From contig JAQTOC010000008.1 in NCBI GenBank assembly GCA_028713535.1, positions 1 to 32,316 on the forward strand: a DNA stretch of 32,316 nucleotides. The letters run 5' to 3'. The notes under the pieces were generated by a model. That model was not told the origin of the DNA. It made no database searches and worked only from the letters and a program-made list of their open reading frames with translations. The stretch's first letter is position 1; each line of letters opens with the position of its first letter. Shown here one piece after another: positions 17,978 through 26,996 of the stretch. The stretch comes from Candidatus Nanoarchaeia archaeon. GTDB lineage: Archaea; Nanobdellota; Nanobdellia; SCGC-AAA011-G17; JACPNG01. Made by a program: the position numbers and the translations under genes.

Positions 17978-18408
17978 TTTAATTTGTTATTAACAATTTT
18001 CAGGCATTCTTTTTGATTCTTCCATGTTATTAATTTTCTTGCTTTATTATAATCTAACCACTTATAACTTGAATGCTCTCTTTTATCAACCCCGGTTTTA
18101 TTTCCTTTTACTTCCACAGCAAATAAACTATATTCTTGGCCAATGTGTTTTGGCCTGTCTCTCAGAGTTTTTGGATAGTTAAATTTTCCTTTTTTATGAA
18201 GATTAATCATCCTTATTGGTTTTTCTTTCGTTTCCTCAGAAACTTCTCTTCTTACAGTTTTGATTAAGCTTTCGCCTTTCTCAATCCCGCCTTTTGGAAA
18301 TTCATAGCCATTCCAATGCAGTTTTCTTTTTAATATTAAATATTTTATTTTTTCTTTCTTCTTTTTGTATACAACAACAAAAACCCCTTTTCTGTAACAA
18401 AGTTTCAT
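17953..18408 (-). CDS. NUDIX hydrolase
   Basis: FPKGGIEKGESLIKTVRREVSEETKEKP matches the Nudix box; start trimmed to MKLCYRKG. Confidence 0.9.
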   Translation of the reverse strand: MKLCYRKGVFVVVYKKKKEKIKYLILKRKLHWNGYEFPKGGIEKGESLIKTVRREVSEETKEKPIRMINLHKKGKFNYPKTLRDRPKHIGQEYSLFAVEVKGNKTGVDKREHSSYKWLDYNKARKLITWKNQKECLKIVNNKLNAEARIRT

Positions 18409-18409
18409 A

Positions 18410-19075
18410 TTAAACCTTGATTTTATATGTAAACACCTTGTCATAAGGAATAAACCAAGAACAAGTGTCCCTTATTGAAGACTTTTCCATTATTTTCCTG
18501 AATAACCTTATAGAATTTCCATGAGCAGAAATGGCAACATTAACCTTGTTTTTCTTGATGTATTTAGTTAAATCATTGATGAATGGTTTGACTCTTGTTT
18601 CTACATCGCTGAATGATTCCCCTCCAGAAGGCCTTACTTTCCATGACCTGTGAACAAGGTCAAACTCTGCCTGGCCGATTGCATGTATGAACTTTTCTTT
18701 CTCCGCTCCTTGCAGATGGTCAATTTTATGCCATCTTAGTAAGGTCTTATAGTCATCACTGCCCTCTTTTTCTATAAAGTTTTTATGTGTTTTCCCCTCT
18801 AGCCTTCCATAACTTCTTTCAATTATTCTGTCATCAGTGATTATTTTTTTGCATTCAGGATGACCCCTTAAAACATATTTTAATGTCTGTTTGGATCTTT
18901 TTAACGTGGTCTGAAAAGCAACATTGATTTTTTTGTTTTTTAGCTGCTCAGCAATCTTTTTAGCCTGTCTAACCCCTTCAATCGTCAATCTAGAATCTTT
19001 CCATCCTGTAAACTTATGGAATGTGTTATAGTAAGTTTTTCCATGCCTGAAGATATAAATATAGCGATACACCAT
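18410..19075 (-). CDS. Histidine phosphatase/phosphoglycerate mutase family protein
   Basis: IFRHGKTYYNTFHKFTGWKDSRLTIEGVRQAKKIAEQLK, ERSYGRLEGKTH, PSGGESFSDVETRV, ISAHGNSIR. Confidence 0.88.
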   Translation of the reverse strand: MVYRYIYIFRHGKTYYNTFHKFTGWKDSRLTIEGVRQAKKIAEQLKNKKINVAFQTTLKRSKQTLKYVLRGHPECKKIITDDRIIERSYGRLEGKTHKNFIEKEGSDDYKTLLRWHKIDHLQGAEKEKFIHAIGQAEFDLVHRSWKVRPSGGESFSDVETRVKPFINDLTKYIKKNKVNVAISAHGNSIRLFRKIMEKSSIRDTCSWFIPYDKVFTYKIKV

Positions 19076-19156
19076 CTTTTCTCTATTGTATATTTTAGAT
19101 TATTTATATAGCTTTCTAAACCAAACTTTTTTATAGTCAAACATCTAATTAGGAAT

Positions 19157-19381
19157 ATGCGTTTGGGAGAAGATTTTAAGGAAAAATACAGGAATATAAA
19201 ACCCCTTAAGTCTGCAATCACAGTCTCATTGATCTACCTTGTTATTTTTGCTCTTGTGGATTTTGTTATCTATAACAGGTTTTTGTTTTGGAGCTATCTT
19301 TTTTTGACTTTAGTTTTCTTTGTGGTTTATTATCTGCTCCAGCTTTTATTGCATAATTGGGCTAAGAAATCAAAGAAATAA
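19157..19381 (+). CDS. Small membrane protein
   Basis: 74 aa with two hydrophobic helices. Confidence 0.5.
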   Translation: MRLGEDFKEKYRNIKPLKSAITVSLIYLVIFALVDFVIYNRFLFWSYLFLTLVFFVVYYLLQLLLHNWAKKSKK

Positions 19382-19510
19382 TCCAATGCACTCTTTGCAG
19401 AGTTTTTTCTCGCTTACATAACAATTCCTGCAGACCAGTCTTCCGCATTTTATGCAGGTAAATGCCCCAATTTTTTCAGAGCACAGCCGGCATGTTTTTT
19501 TGATATCCAT
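19370..19510 (-). CDS. 46-aa eight-cysteine zinc-finger protein (not in the supplied ORF track)
   Basis: Manual translation: MDIKKTCRLCSEKIGAFTCIKCGRLVCRNCYVSEKKLCKECIGLFL*. Four CxxC pairs (Cx2C-x8-Cx2C-x4-Cx2C-x7-Cx2C). Confidence 0.7.
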   Translation of the reverse strand: MDIKKTCRLCSEKIGAFTCIKCGRLVCRNCYVSEKKLCKECIGLFL

Positions 19511-19543
19511 AAACTTATAATATATTAAAAACTTAAATAGTTT

Positions 19544-20080
19544 ATGATTGAGGAACCTGTTGAGTTTGAGGAAGTTAAACCCAGTCCAATCAAAAAAATA
19601 GTAACTATCTTCTTAGGTATTTTTTTAATAGTTTTGTTTCTTACCTTCTTGCTTACAGATTCCCAGTTAAGGTCTAATATTAAAGGTTTATTTGAAAGCT
19701 CTAAAATTAAAGATGAGATAATAACCTCAGGGGATATAACCATCATTTTTAATAATGAACTCTATAAAGAACTTCTGGACATAAGAAAAGAAAATATTGA
19801 TGTTGAGTTTAAGCTTTGTTTATTTGCAGACTACAGCAACAAAACTTATACAGTTAAAGAACTTTACAAGCCGATTACCTATACTCAGGAGTATAATAAA
19901 GTTGTTTCAGAGCCATGCCCAAAAGAGACTTTAATAGACCTGCATTCTCATCCATACAAACACTGCTCATTTTCAGAACAGGACGTAATCTCCTTTAATA
20001 AATTCAAAGAGCTAAGTAAAGATGCAATCATGATGGTTATGTGCGAGGAAAACAGGTTTAACATATATCCTTTTGAATAG
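19544..20080 (+). CDS. Membrane-anchored JAMM/MPN-family metallopeptidase-like protein
   Basis: N-terminal TM helix KKIVTIFLGIFLIVLFLTFLLTD; LIDLHSHPYKHCSFSEQDV matches H-x-H-x7-S-x2-D exactly. Confidence 0.7.
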   Translation: MIEEPVEFEEVKPSPIKKIVTIFLGIFLIVLFLTFLLTDSQLRSNIKGLFESSKIKDEIITSGDITIIFNNELYKELLDIRKENIDVEFKLCLFADYSNKTYTVKELYKPITYTQEYNKVVSEPCPKETLIDLHSHPYKHCSFSEQDVISFNKFKELSKDAIMMVMCEENRFNIYPFE

Positions 20081-20108
20081 GAATATGTAAGTTAAAAAAA
20101 AGAAAAAA

Positions 20109-20774
20109 TTAAAATTTCTTTTTCATCTTCTTGATATATTCTGCAGCTTCTTCTTTTCCGCCCAGTCCAAAGCTAATCCCTATTGCTAATGCTAATCCAA
20201 CTCCAATTGCCGCAACCAAAACAAGGATTAAGTCTTTAAGGAATGATATCTCGATTCCAATCTGGTCCAGTGCAATCACCACAGCTATGATAATTATTGC
20301 TGTTCTAAGCACGTTGCCTAATGAGAGAGTCCCTCTGATATCAGAAGTTTCCTTGACTTTGTGATATAAAACTTGTGCTAGTAGCAATCCAGCAAATAAT
20401 ATGATTATTGCCGCAAGCAAGTTAGGCAACCATAAAACAAAGCTGTTTAATATACTTGACAATGCTCCAAGTTTCAGGACATCAGACCCCGCCTGCAGGA
20501 ATACTATGAATATATACCATTTAACAATCTCGCCTACAAGTGCAGATAATTTGAATTTTCCTATTGATTTTAGAACTTTTGTTTTCTCTAACTTTTTATC
20601 CAAACCAATTTTCTCCAGAAGAAGCCTGATTGCATGTCCTATTAAGTAGCCTATTCCATATCCCACCATTAATATAATTATTGCTACTATGACTCCAGGA
20701 AGAATTTCTACAAAGCTGTTTCCCAATTCTATTAACGGATTTAGTAACTCAGATCCACTAATCAAAAGCCCCAC
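20109..20774 (-). CDS. MscS-like conserved TM-helix repeat protein
   Basis: Repeated TM segments (PGVIVAIIILMVGYGIGYLIG; LPNLLAAIIILFAGLLLAQVL) and C-terminal GVGLALAIGISFGLGGKEEAAEYIKK. Confidence 0.75.
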   Translation of the reverse strand: MGLLISGSELLNPLIELGNSFVEILPGVIVAIIILMVGYGIGYLIGHAIRLLLEKIGLDKKLEKTKVLKSIGKFKLSALVGEIVKWYIFIVFLQAGSDVLKLGALSSILNSFVLWLPNLLAAIIILFAGLLLAQVLYHKVKETSDIRGTLSLGNVLRTAIIIIAVVIALDQIGIEISFLKDLILVLVAAIGVGLALAIGISFGLGGKEEAAEYIKKMKKKF

Positions 20775-20854
20775 CCCCAGATTGCTTATCTCTTATAATT
20801 TAAATATCTTATCATTTAGAAAGTTATATATATTTTGGATTTATAGGATATTTT

Positions 20855-21301
20855 ATGCTAGACTACCTGTCTTTGATAATGGTTGTAGCCTCAAGTTTAG
20901 TTGTTGGCTACTTTATCGCATATCTCTCACGGGATGAACTAAAGCAAAGCAGAAAAACAGTCATAGTATTAAATAAGATTGTTATAGCAATAATAATCCT
21001 AATTTCAGTTTATTTGTTCTTTGATTTGACTTTCTTTCTTGGAGTGTTAGTGGGATATTTTTACAAGGAACACACATTCTACCTAGGTATGATTCTTGGA
21101 TCTGCTTTATTTGTAAAGCACGGTTTATTGTATTCTCTGTTTATTTTTATTTCTGGGATATTTTCAGGAATTTTAAAATATAAAAACAAGCTTGAATTAG
21201 TTTCAGCTTGTTTGTTATTCCTATTGCCAATAACATTATATTTTTTAAACGTAAACTTAATCCCATTTGCAGCAGGGGCATTGATTTGGAGCTTAAAATG
21301 A
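20855..21301 (+). CDS. Multi-TM hypothetical membrane protein
   Basis: About 4-5 hydrophobic helices; ATGA overlap with dph5. Confidence 0.55.
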   Translation: MLDYLSLIMVVASSLVVGYFIAYLSRDELKQSRKTVIVLNKIVIAIIILISVYLFFDLTFFLGVLVGYFYKEHTFYLGMILGSALFVKHGLLYSLFIFISGIFSGILKYKNKLELVSACLLFLLPITLYFLNVNLIPFAAGALIWSLK

Positions 21302-22038
21302 GTCTAAGTTTAATCAGCCTTGGTTTGTATGACTTAAGGGATATAAGCAAAAAAGCATTAGATGAAGCGAGGTTATGTAACATCCTTTATTTTGAAGATT
21401 ACACAAGTTATTATGATAACTCCTTGGAAGAGATAGAAAAAGCAATTGGTCTTTCTATTGAAAGGTTGTCCAGAGAAGGAATAGAAAATAACTCAGGAAA
21501 ACTTATCCAAGAAGCTAAGCAGCACAAGGTTGGAATCCTTGTGATAGGGGATGCTTTGTCAGCAACAACCCATTCTTCTTTGTTGTTGGAAGCAAAGCAA
21601 AAAGGTATTAAGACAAAAGTGATTCATGGCTCCTCAATCTTAACTGCAATATCAGAAACAGGCCTGTTTTTATATAACTTTGGGAAAACAACGTCTATTC
21701 CTTTTGAAAACAAGGAGATTTATGAACCTTATGAAGTTATTAAAAGAAACAAACCACTACATACCTTGCTTTTACTTGATTTAAAAGATGGAAGCTACAT
21801 GAATGTACATGAAGCAATGGAATATTTATTAAGAATTGAAGAAGAGAGAAAAGAAAAATTGTTTACAGAGGATACTTTATGCGTTGTTTGTTGTGCACTT
21901 GGTTCTGATGATTCAATTATTAAAGCAGGCAAAGTTAAAGATTTAATTAAACTAAACTTTGACAAGTATCCTCAATGTTTGATTGTTCCTGGAAAATTAC
22001 ATTTCCACGAAGAAGAATTCTTGGAAACTTTAAAATGA
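21298..22038 (+). CDS. dph5: Diphthine synthase
   Basis: MSLSLISLGLYDLRDISKKALDEARLC, YFEDYTSYY, VIGDALSATTHSSLLLEAKQKGIKTKVIHGSSILTAISETGL. Start trimmed from the listed 21208. Confidence 0.95.
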   Translation: MSLSLISLGLYDLRDISKKALDEARLCNILYFEDYTSYYDNSLEEIEKAIGLSIERLSREGIENNSGKLIQEAKQHKVGILVIGDALSATTHSSLLLEAKQKGIKTKVIHGSSILTAISETGLFLYNFGKTTSIPFENKEIYEPYEVIKRNKPLHTLLLLDLKDGSYMNVHEAMEYLLRIEEERKEKLFTEDTLCVVCCALGSDDSIIKAGKVKDLIKLNFDKYPQCLIVPGKLHFHEEEFLETLK

Positions 22039-22379
22039 ATCTCTGTCCAAAATGCAAATCCATAAATGTAAAATGTCTGAATAATGTAGATTATAATGTT
22101 GTTGCCCTTGGCGCCTCTGTCATTTTTAAGTGTCTTGATTGTAATTTTCAAGGCGAAATTTTTCCAGAAGTTAAAACCTTAAACATTAAAGTCAAGCCAA
22201 ACTCAAAGAAAAATGAAATTAACCTGAAAGATGGAATTTATGAAATTAAGATTAAAGCTCCACCAGAAGACAACAAGGCAAATCTAGAACTTATTAAGTT
22301 TCTTTCAAAAAAATTTAACACAAAAGTAAAAATTAAGTCTGGATTAACAAGTAAGAACAAAGTTATTCAGTTTGTTTAG
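22035..22379 (+). CDS. Zinc-ribbon + DUF167 (YggU-like) fusion protein
   Basis: MNLCPKC...FKCLDC zinc ribbon followed by KVKPNSKKNEI...IKIKAPPEDNKANLELIKFLSKKF...IKSGLTSKNKVI (DUF167). ATGA overlap with dph5; start trimmed from 21975. Confidence 0.8.
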   Translation: MNLCPKCKSINVKCLNNVDYNVVALGASVIFKCLDCNFQGEIFPEVKTLNIKVKPNSKKNEINLKDGIYEIKIKAPPEDNKANLELIKFLSKKFNTKVKIKSGLTSKNKVIQFV

Positions 22380-22890
22380 GGTCAGGAGCCTTAAAGCTCA
22401 TTACAGGTTCAAAAAGTTCATTATCAAACTTGCCATTGACAGCATTTACATCTAAATGTAGCATGTTCAATCCTGTCGTAATGTAAGTTATGTTCCAGTG
22501 AGGCTCATTGGTCTTTTGTATGACAACAATAACATCCATCTCTTTTTCTTTTGGATATTTTTCATCCCTGAATTTATTAAATATTTTCAAGGCTTTGTCA
22601 AAATCAATCTTAATCTCGTTAAGTTTTAGTTCCTCAAGGTCTTTTTTTACTTTCTGGAAAATTTCATTTGTTTCCTTAACAATTATTTTGCCCTTTTCAG
22701 AAACAAATGTAGCTATCTTTTTGGTTTTTTTATTGTAAATATCAATCTGCCACTCTGATTCATTTTCTTTTTCAGGCTTATAAATAATAAATCCTGCACA
22801 TAAGTAAGAATCCTTGTTTTTTTTAATAAAATCCTTGTATTCCTGACTCTTCTTTAATCTTTCCCAAGAATCTTTTAATTTATTCAACAT
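22363..22890 (-). CDS. Hypothetical protein
   Basis: 175-aa ORF overlapping the thrS stop by 11 bp; same-strand arrangement. Confidence 0.6.
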   Translation of the reverse strand: MLNKLKDSWERLKKSQEYKDFIKKNKDSYLCAGFIIYKPEKENESEWQIDIYNKKTKKIATFVSEKGKIIVKETNEIFQKVKKDLEELKLNEIKIDFDKALKIFNKFRDEKYPKEKEMDVIVVIQKTNEPHWNITYITTGLNMLHLDVNAVNGKFDNELFEPVMSFKAPDPKQTE

Positions 22891-24583
22891 CTTTATTCTC
22901 TACCTTGTCTAAAATTTCTTTTATCAAGATGCCAATTTTAATCCCAAATCTTACTTTTCCATCTCTTGTTCTTACAGCAAGAGTTTTGTTTGCTTCTTCC
23001 TTGTCTCCGATAGTTACCATGTAAGGTATTTTTTGCAGCTGAGCATCTCTTATCTTTCTCCCTGCTGATTCAGCTCTGAAGTCAGTATCAACACGTATGC
23101 CCTCTATTCTCAATTGATTGACAATGCTCTCTGAAAAAGCAACATTCCTGTCAGTCAGGCTCATTACTCTTACTTGTACTGGAGAAAGCCATAATGGGAA
23201 ATTTCCAGCAAAATGCTCTATCAAAACTCCAATAAATCTTTCAAGGCTCCCGAATATTGCCCTGTGAACCATCACAGGTCTGTGTTTCTTTCCGTCCATC
23301 CCTTCATATGTTAAGTCAAATTTCTCAGGCATTGAAAAATCAACCTGAATTGTACCGCACTGCCATTTCCTTCCCAATGCATCTTTAATGTGAAAATCTA
23401 TTTTTGGCCCGTAAAATGCGCCTGCTCCCTCGCTTATGCTGTAAACCACTTTTTTTATTTTTAATGCCTCTTTCAATGCTTTCTCTGCCTTGTCCCATAC
23501 TTCCTGAGAACCCATTGCTTTTTCCGGTTTTGTGCTTAATTCTAATTCGTAGTCAAACTTGAATGTTTTGTATATAAAGTCACATAGGTCAATGAGATTG
23601 ATTATCTCATCTTTTAATTGGTCTTCCTCGCAGAAAATATGAGCATCATCCTGTGTGAAACATCTGACCCTGAATAATCCGGTTAAAACTCCGCTGAGCT
23701 CATGCCTGTGAACAATTCCAAATTCTCCTGCTCTTAATGGCAGTTCTTTGTAAGAATGAACTTTTGTTTTATAGACTAATAAATTTCCAGGGCAGTTCAT
23801 TGGTTTTACTGCAAAATCCAGCTTGTCTATCTTTGTGAAGTACATGTTTTCTTTGTAATGATCCCAATGCCCAGACCTCATCCATAATTCTTTGTTTAAT
23901 ATCAACGGAGTTTTGTTTTCCTCATAATTTCTCTTGGCTAACTCCGCTCGCATAAAATTGATTAATGTGTTGAATATGAATGTTCCTTTATTATGGAAAA
24001 AAGGCATGCCGGGTGCTTCTGGATGTATTGAAAATAATTCAAGCTGTTTGCCAATCTTAACATGGTTTCTTTTTTCAGCTTCTTCCCTTAATGTAAGGTA
24101 TTCTTTAAGTTCTTTTTCAGAACCGAATGCAATCCCATAAATTCTTTGGAGCATGTCATTGTCAGAGTCTCCTTTCCAGTATGCTCCAGCAACCTTTGTT
24201 AATCTGAATGCCTTTATTTCCTTTGTTGAATCTACATGAGGCCCCTTGCACAGATCAATAAAATCTCCAGTAGTATAAAAACTAATTTTGCTGTCCTCCA
24301 AATCTTTTAATAAATCCAGCTTGTATGGTTCATCCTTAAGAATCTTTTCTGCTTCTTTTCTTGAAACCATTTTTTTAATAAACTTTTCATCTTTCTCAAT
24401 GATTCTGCGCATTTCTTTTTCTATTCGATTAAGGTCTTCTTCCTTGATGTTTAAATTTCCAAAATCATAATAAAAACCGTCTTCAATTGCAGGCCCTACC
24501 CCCAGTTTGATATCTGGGTAAATCCTCTTTACAGCCGCAGCTAATACGTGTGATGCTGAGTGTCTTAGTGTCCCAATCTCCAT
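22880..24583 (-). CDS. thrS: Threonyl-tRNA synthetase, bacterial type, without N-terminal TGS domain
   Basis: HSASHVLA editing motif, DLCKGPHVDST, GAYWKGDSDNDMLQRIYGIAF, KPMNCPGN, FTQDDAHIFC, VMVHRAIFGSLERF. Confidence 0.96.
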   Translation of the reverse strand: MEIGTLRHSASHVLAAAVKRIYPDIKLGVGPAIEDGFYYDFGNLNIKEEDLNRIEKEMRRIIEKDEKFIKKMVSRKEAEKILKDEPYKLDLLKDLEDSKISFYTTGDFIDLCKGPHVDSTKEIKAFRLTKVAGAYWKGDSDNDMLQRIYGIAFGSEKELKEYLTLREEAEKRNHVKIGKQLELFSIHPEAPGMPFFHNKGTFIFNTLINFMRAELAKRNYEENKTPLILNKELWMRSGHWDHYKENMYFTKIDKLDFAVKPMNCPGNLLVYKTKVHSYKELPLRAGEFGIVHRHELSGVLTGLFRVRCFTQDDAHIFCEEDQLKDEIINLIDLCDFIYKTFKFDYELELSTKPEKAMGSQEVWDKAEKALKEALKIKKVVYSISEGAGAFYGPKIDFHIKDALGRKWQCGTIQVDFSMPEKFDLTYEGMDGKKHRPVMVHRAIFGSLERFIGVLIEHFAGNFPLWLSPVQVRVMSLTDRNVAFSESIVNQLRIEGIRVDTDFRAESAGRKIRDAQLQKIPYMVTIGDKEEANKTLAVRTRDGKVRFGIKIGILIKEILDKVENKDVE

Positions 24584-24601
24584 TCAAAAATTGAAAATAT
24601 T

Positions 24602-24639
24602 AAACTATTTAAAAGTAACTGATACGCAAACTATTTAAA
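24602..24639. repeat. Two 12-bp direct repeats aaactatttaaa (24602-24613 and 24628-24639)
   Basis: Exact repeats 26 bp apart in the divergent thrS/surface-protein promoter region. Confidence 0.6.
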
Positions 24640-24643
24640 TAAA

Positions 24644-24659
24644 AACTATAATCATAGTT
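24644..24659. promoter_or_regulatory. Inverted repeat AACTAT-aatc-ATAGTT upstream of surface-protein start
   Basis: Perfect 6-4-6 inverted repeat ending 3 nt before the ATG at 24663. Confidence 0.4.
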
Positions 24660-24662
24660 AAC

Positions 24663-26552
24663 ATGAAAAAGAGGTTGTTTCTTATATTTGCCATAATTTT
24701 TGTATTGCCTTCCGTTTATGCGACCATAACTTTAGACACATTAACGAAAACAGAATATAACATTGGAGATTCAGTAACAGTTTCTGGTTCAATAGAATCT
24801 GACACTGAAATCGATGGTTTTTTTGAAATAACTTTTTTGTGCGGTGAAACAATCACAATGCCGAGAGTTCAGCTTTATATGACTGCAGGCCAAAAAAAAT
24901 TATTCCCATCAGATATCCCTTTATCTGAATTGACTACTTCAAGTTCAATGGTTGGCTCTTGTCGTATCAGGGCAACAGTTATAGAAGATGGGCTAACAAA
25001 GGAATCTGAAGAAAGTTCCTCATTCACGGTTTCTAAAGATCTTAAAGGTTCAAACTTTAACATAGATAAAACAAAGCTTCAGATTGGCACAGAGTTTGTG
25101 CTTACAGGCTTGATAACCAAGATAGATGGCAAGAATGTAGATGGTTCTGCTGAGATTTATTTAATTGGAAGTAATGCAACTGCCTCGTCCTTATTCCTTG
25201 GAACAACCCCCATAAGCGATGGCAGAATCGAGTTTAAATATAAGGCAACAGCAATCCCTGCAGGGTCGTATGATATTACCGTTATCGGAAGAGATTTATT
25301 TACAAACCAGTATACATTTGATCAAGTCTCTGAGTTTGAACTCACAGACCAGCTAAATCTTAATGTAAAAATTGATTTTCCAGAAACATTGCCTGGTAAA
25401 ACAGTAAATGCAATTGGGGATGTAAAGGATATTTTTGTTTCTCCAATCAGCAGAGGAAACCTAGAAGTAAAACTTGATGACTCAGTTTATAAGACTGGAT
25501 TTTCAGATGGTTATTTTGAGTACCAACTTAATATTCCGTCTACAATAAAAACAGGTAAGCATACAGTTTATGTCAAAGTTGACGACGGAATTGGAAATAA
25601 AGCAAGCAGGGAGATAGGAATAACTGTTAACCCAATACCAACAGTCTTGGCAGCAATATTAAACAACAAGGAGCAGGAACCAGGAAGCACATTGGAGATT
25701 ACTCCTGTCCTGTATGATCAGGCAAATGATATTATGGATGGAAATGTTGCAATAGAAGTCTATGATACAAAAAACAATCTCTTATACAAAGATACTAAAA
25801 ATGTAAACACCAAATCTACTTACAAACTTGGGGAATTAGCTTTACCAGGTTCATACACAGTTAAGCTGGCTTATGGCAGTCTTAAGGTGGAGGATACTTT
25901 TGCAGTAGCATCAATAACAGGCTTGGATATACGATTGGATAACCAAACGATTGTAGTAACTAACATTGGGAATATCCCATTCAATGACGTAGTTTACCTT
26001 GACTTTAATTCTGGAACCTATGTCTTTGATGAAAAGCTTGGGCTTGATCCTGGAGAAGGAAAGAACTTGTTATTGTATGATATGGTTGAAACCGGAACTT
26101 ATGATATCATTGTTAAGTATGGCACTTCTGAAAAAAGATTTTCAGGGGTTTATATTGAAGGCAAGAAAAGGGTCAAGTTAAATATATTTTATATTATACT
26201 TGTAATCCTTGTAATCTTGATAATAATTTATTCCTTGGTCTTGAAAAACAGGAAACTTTTCAAAATAAAACTTCCAAAGTTTGAAGGAAATTCCCACAAA
26301 TTAAGTCACAAACGCAGGCATGAAGATTCTAAAGATATTTTTATGAAGGAAAGACCGAGAACAAGCATAAAACACCAGTTAGGCAAGGCAAACCCAGGGG
26401 ACATCGAATATTTCAAAAAGAAAGTTGTTGATGACATCAAACAAACCCAGCAGTTTGGATCTGATAAAAAAGGAAGCATGTATCTAAGTGATTCACAGCC
26501 AAGAAACTCAGACAATAAAGGCAAGGGTAATTTATTTAACCTGTTTAATTAA
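24663..26552 (+). CDS. Large surface protein with Ig-like/beta domains, C-terminal TM helix and basic cytoplasmic tail
   Basis: Signal peptide MKKRLFLIFAIIFVLPSVYA; beta-rich repeats; TM helix VKLNIFYIILVILVILIIIYSLVL followed by about 100 basic/polar residues. Confidence 0.75.
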   Translation: MKKRLFLIFAIIFVLPSVYATITLDTLTKTEYNIGDSVTVSGSIESDTEIDGFFEITFLCGETITMPRVQLYMTAGQKKLFPSDIPLSELTTSSSMVGSCRIRATVIEDGLTKESEESSSFTVSKDLKGSNFNIDKTKLQIGTEFVLTGLITKIDGKNVDGSAEIYLIGSNATASSLFLGTTPISDGRIEFKYKATAIPAGSYDITVIGRDLFTNQYTFDQVSEFELTDQLNLNVKIDFPETLPGKTVNAIGDVKDIFVSPISRGNLEVKLDDSVYKTGFSDGYFEYQLNIPSTIKTGKHTVYVKVDDGIGNKASREIGITVNPIPTVLAAILNNKEQEPGSTLEITPVLYDQANDIMDGNVAIEVYDTKNNLLYKDTKNVNTKSTYKLGELALPGSYTVKLAYGSLKVEDTFAVASITGLDIRLDNQTIVVTNIGNIPFNDVVYLDFNSGTYVFDEKLGLDPGEGKNLLLYDMVETGTYDIIVKYGTSEKRFSGVYIEGKKRVKLNIFYIILVILVILIIIYSLVLKNRKLFKIKLPKFEGNSHKLSHKRRHEDSKDIFMKERPRTSIKHQLGKANPGDIEYFKKKVVDDIKQTQQFGSDKKGSMYLSDSQPRNSDNKGKGNLFNLFN

Positions 26553-26996
26553 TATCAGATCTTTTTCTGTATCTATTTCTTTGTTAAACTCAAACTCTTC
26601 ATTCAATCTTGAAACAATCTTGTTAAAACTTTGAGTTCTTTTTAATATTGAAAAAACAAAATTTTTTTTACAGACCCGTTTCATTTCACTGATTGCTTTA
26701 TTTATGTCTTCTACATTTTGTAAAACTGTGATGCATAGAACATTGTCAAAGGAATTATCGTTAAAAGGAAGTCTCTCAGCTCTGCCTAAAAAAGCATCTT
26801 CTTTGTTTTTTATTAATGCCTTGCAGGGATCAATGCCTATTACATTATCAAAAAACTCTCTTGAAATCAGGCTCCCACACCCCACATCAAGAGTTTTGCC
26901 TTTTAGATTAATGTTCTTTTGTATTATTTCAAACTTCTTTCTCTGTTCATTTCCATATAATTCTTCATAGCCCTCTATAGAAAGTTTATCATACAT
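26532..26996 (-). CDS. SAM-dependent methyltransferase (class I)
   Basis: GKTLDVGCGSLISREFFDNVIGIDP (motif I), AERLPFNDNSFDNVLCITVLQNV. Start trimmed to MYDKLSIEG. Confidence 0.82.
   Translation of the reverse strand: MYDKLSIEGYEELYGNEQRKKFEIIQKNINLKGKTLDVGCGSLISREFFDNVIGIDPCKALIKNKEDAFLGRAERLPFNDNSFDNVLCITVLQNVEDINKAISEMKRVCKKNFVFSILKRTQSFNKIVSRLNEEFEFNKEIDTEKDLILIKQVK

Noticed and set aside
17703-17993. 96-aa ORF
   Set aside because: Runs through both tRNA-Ser genes; spurious.
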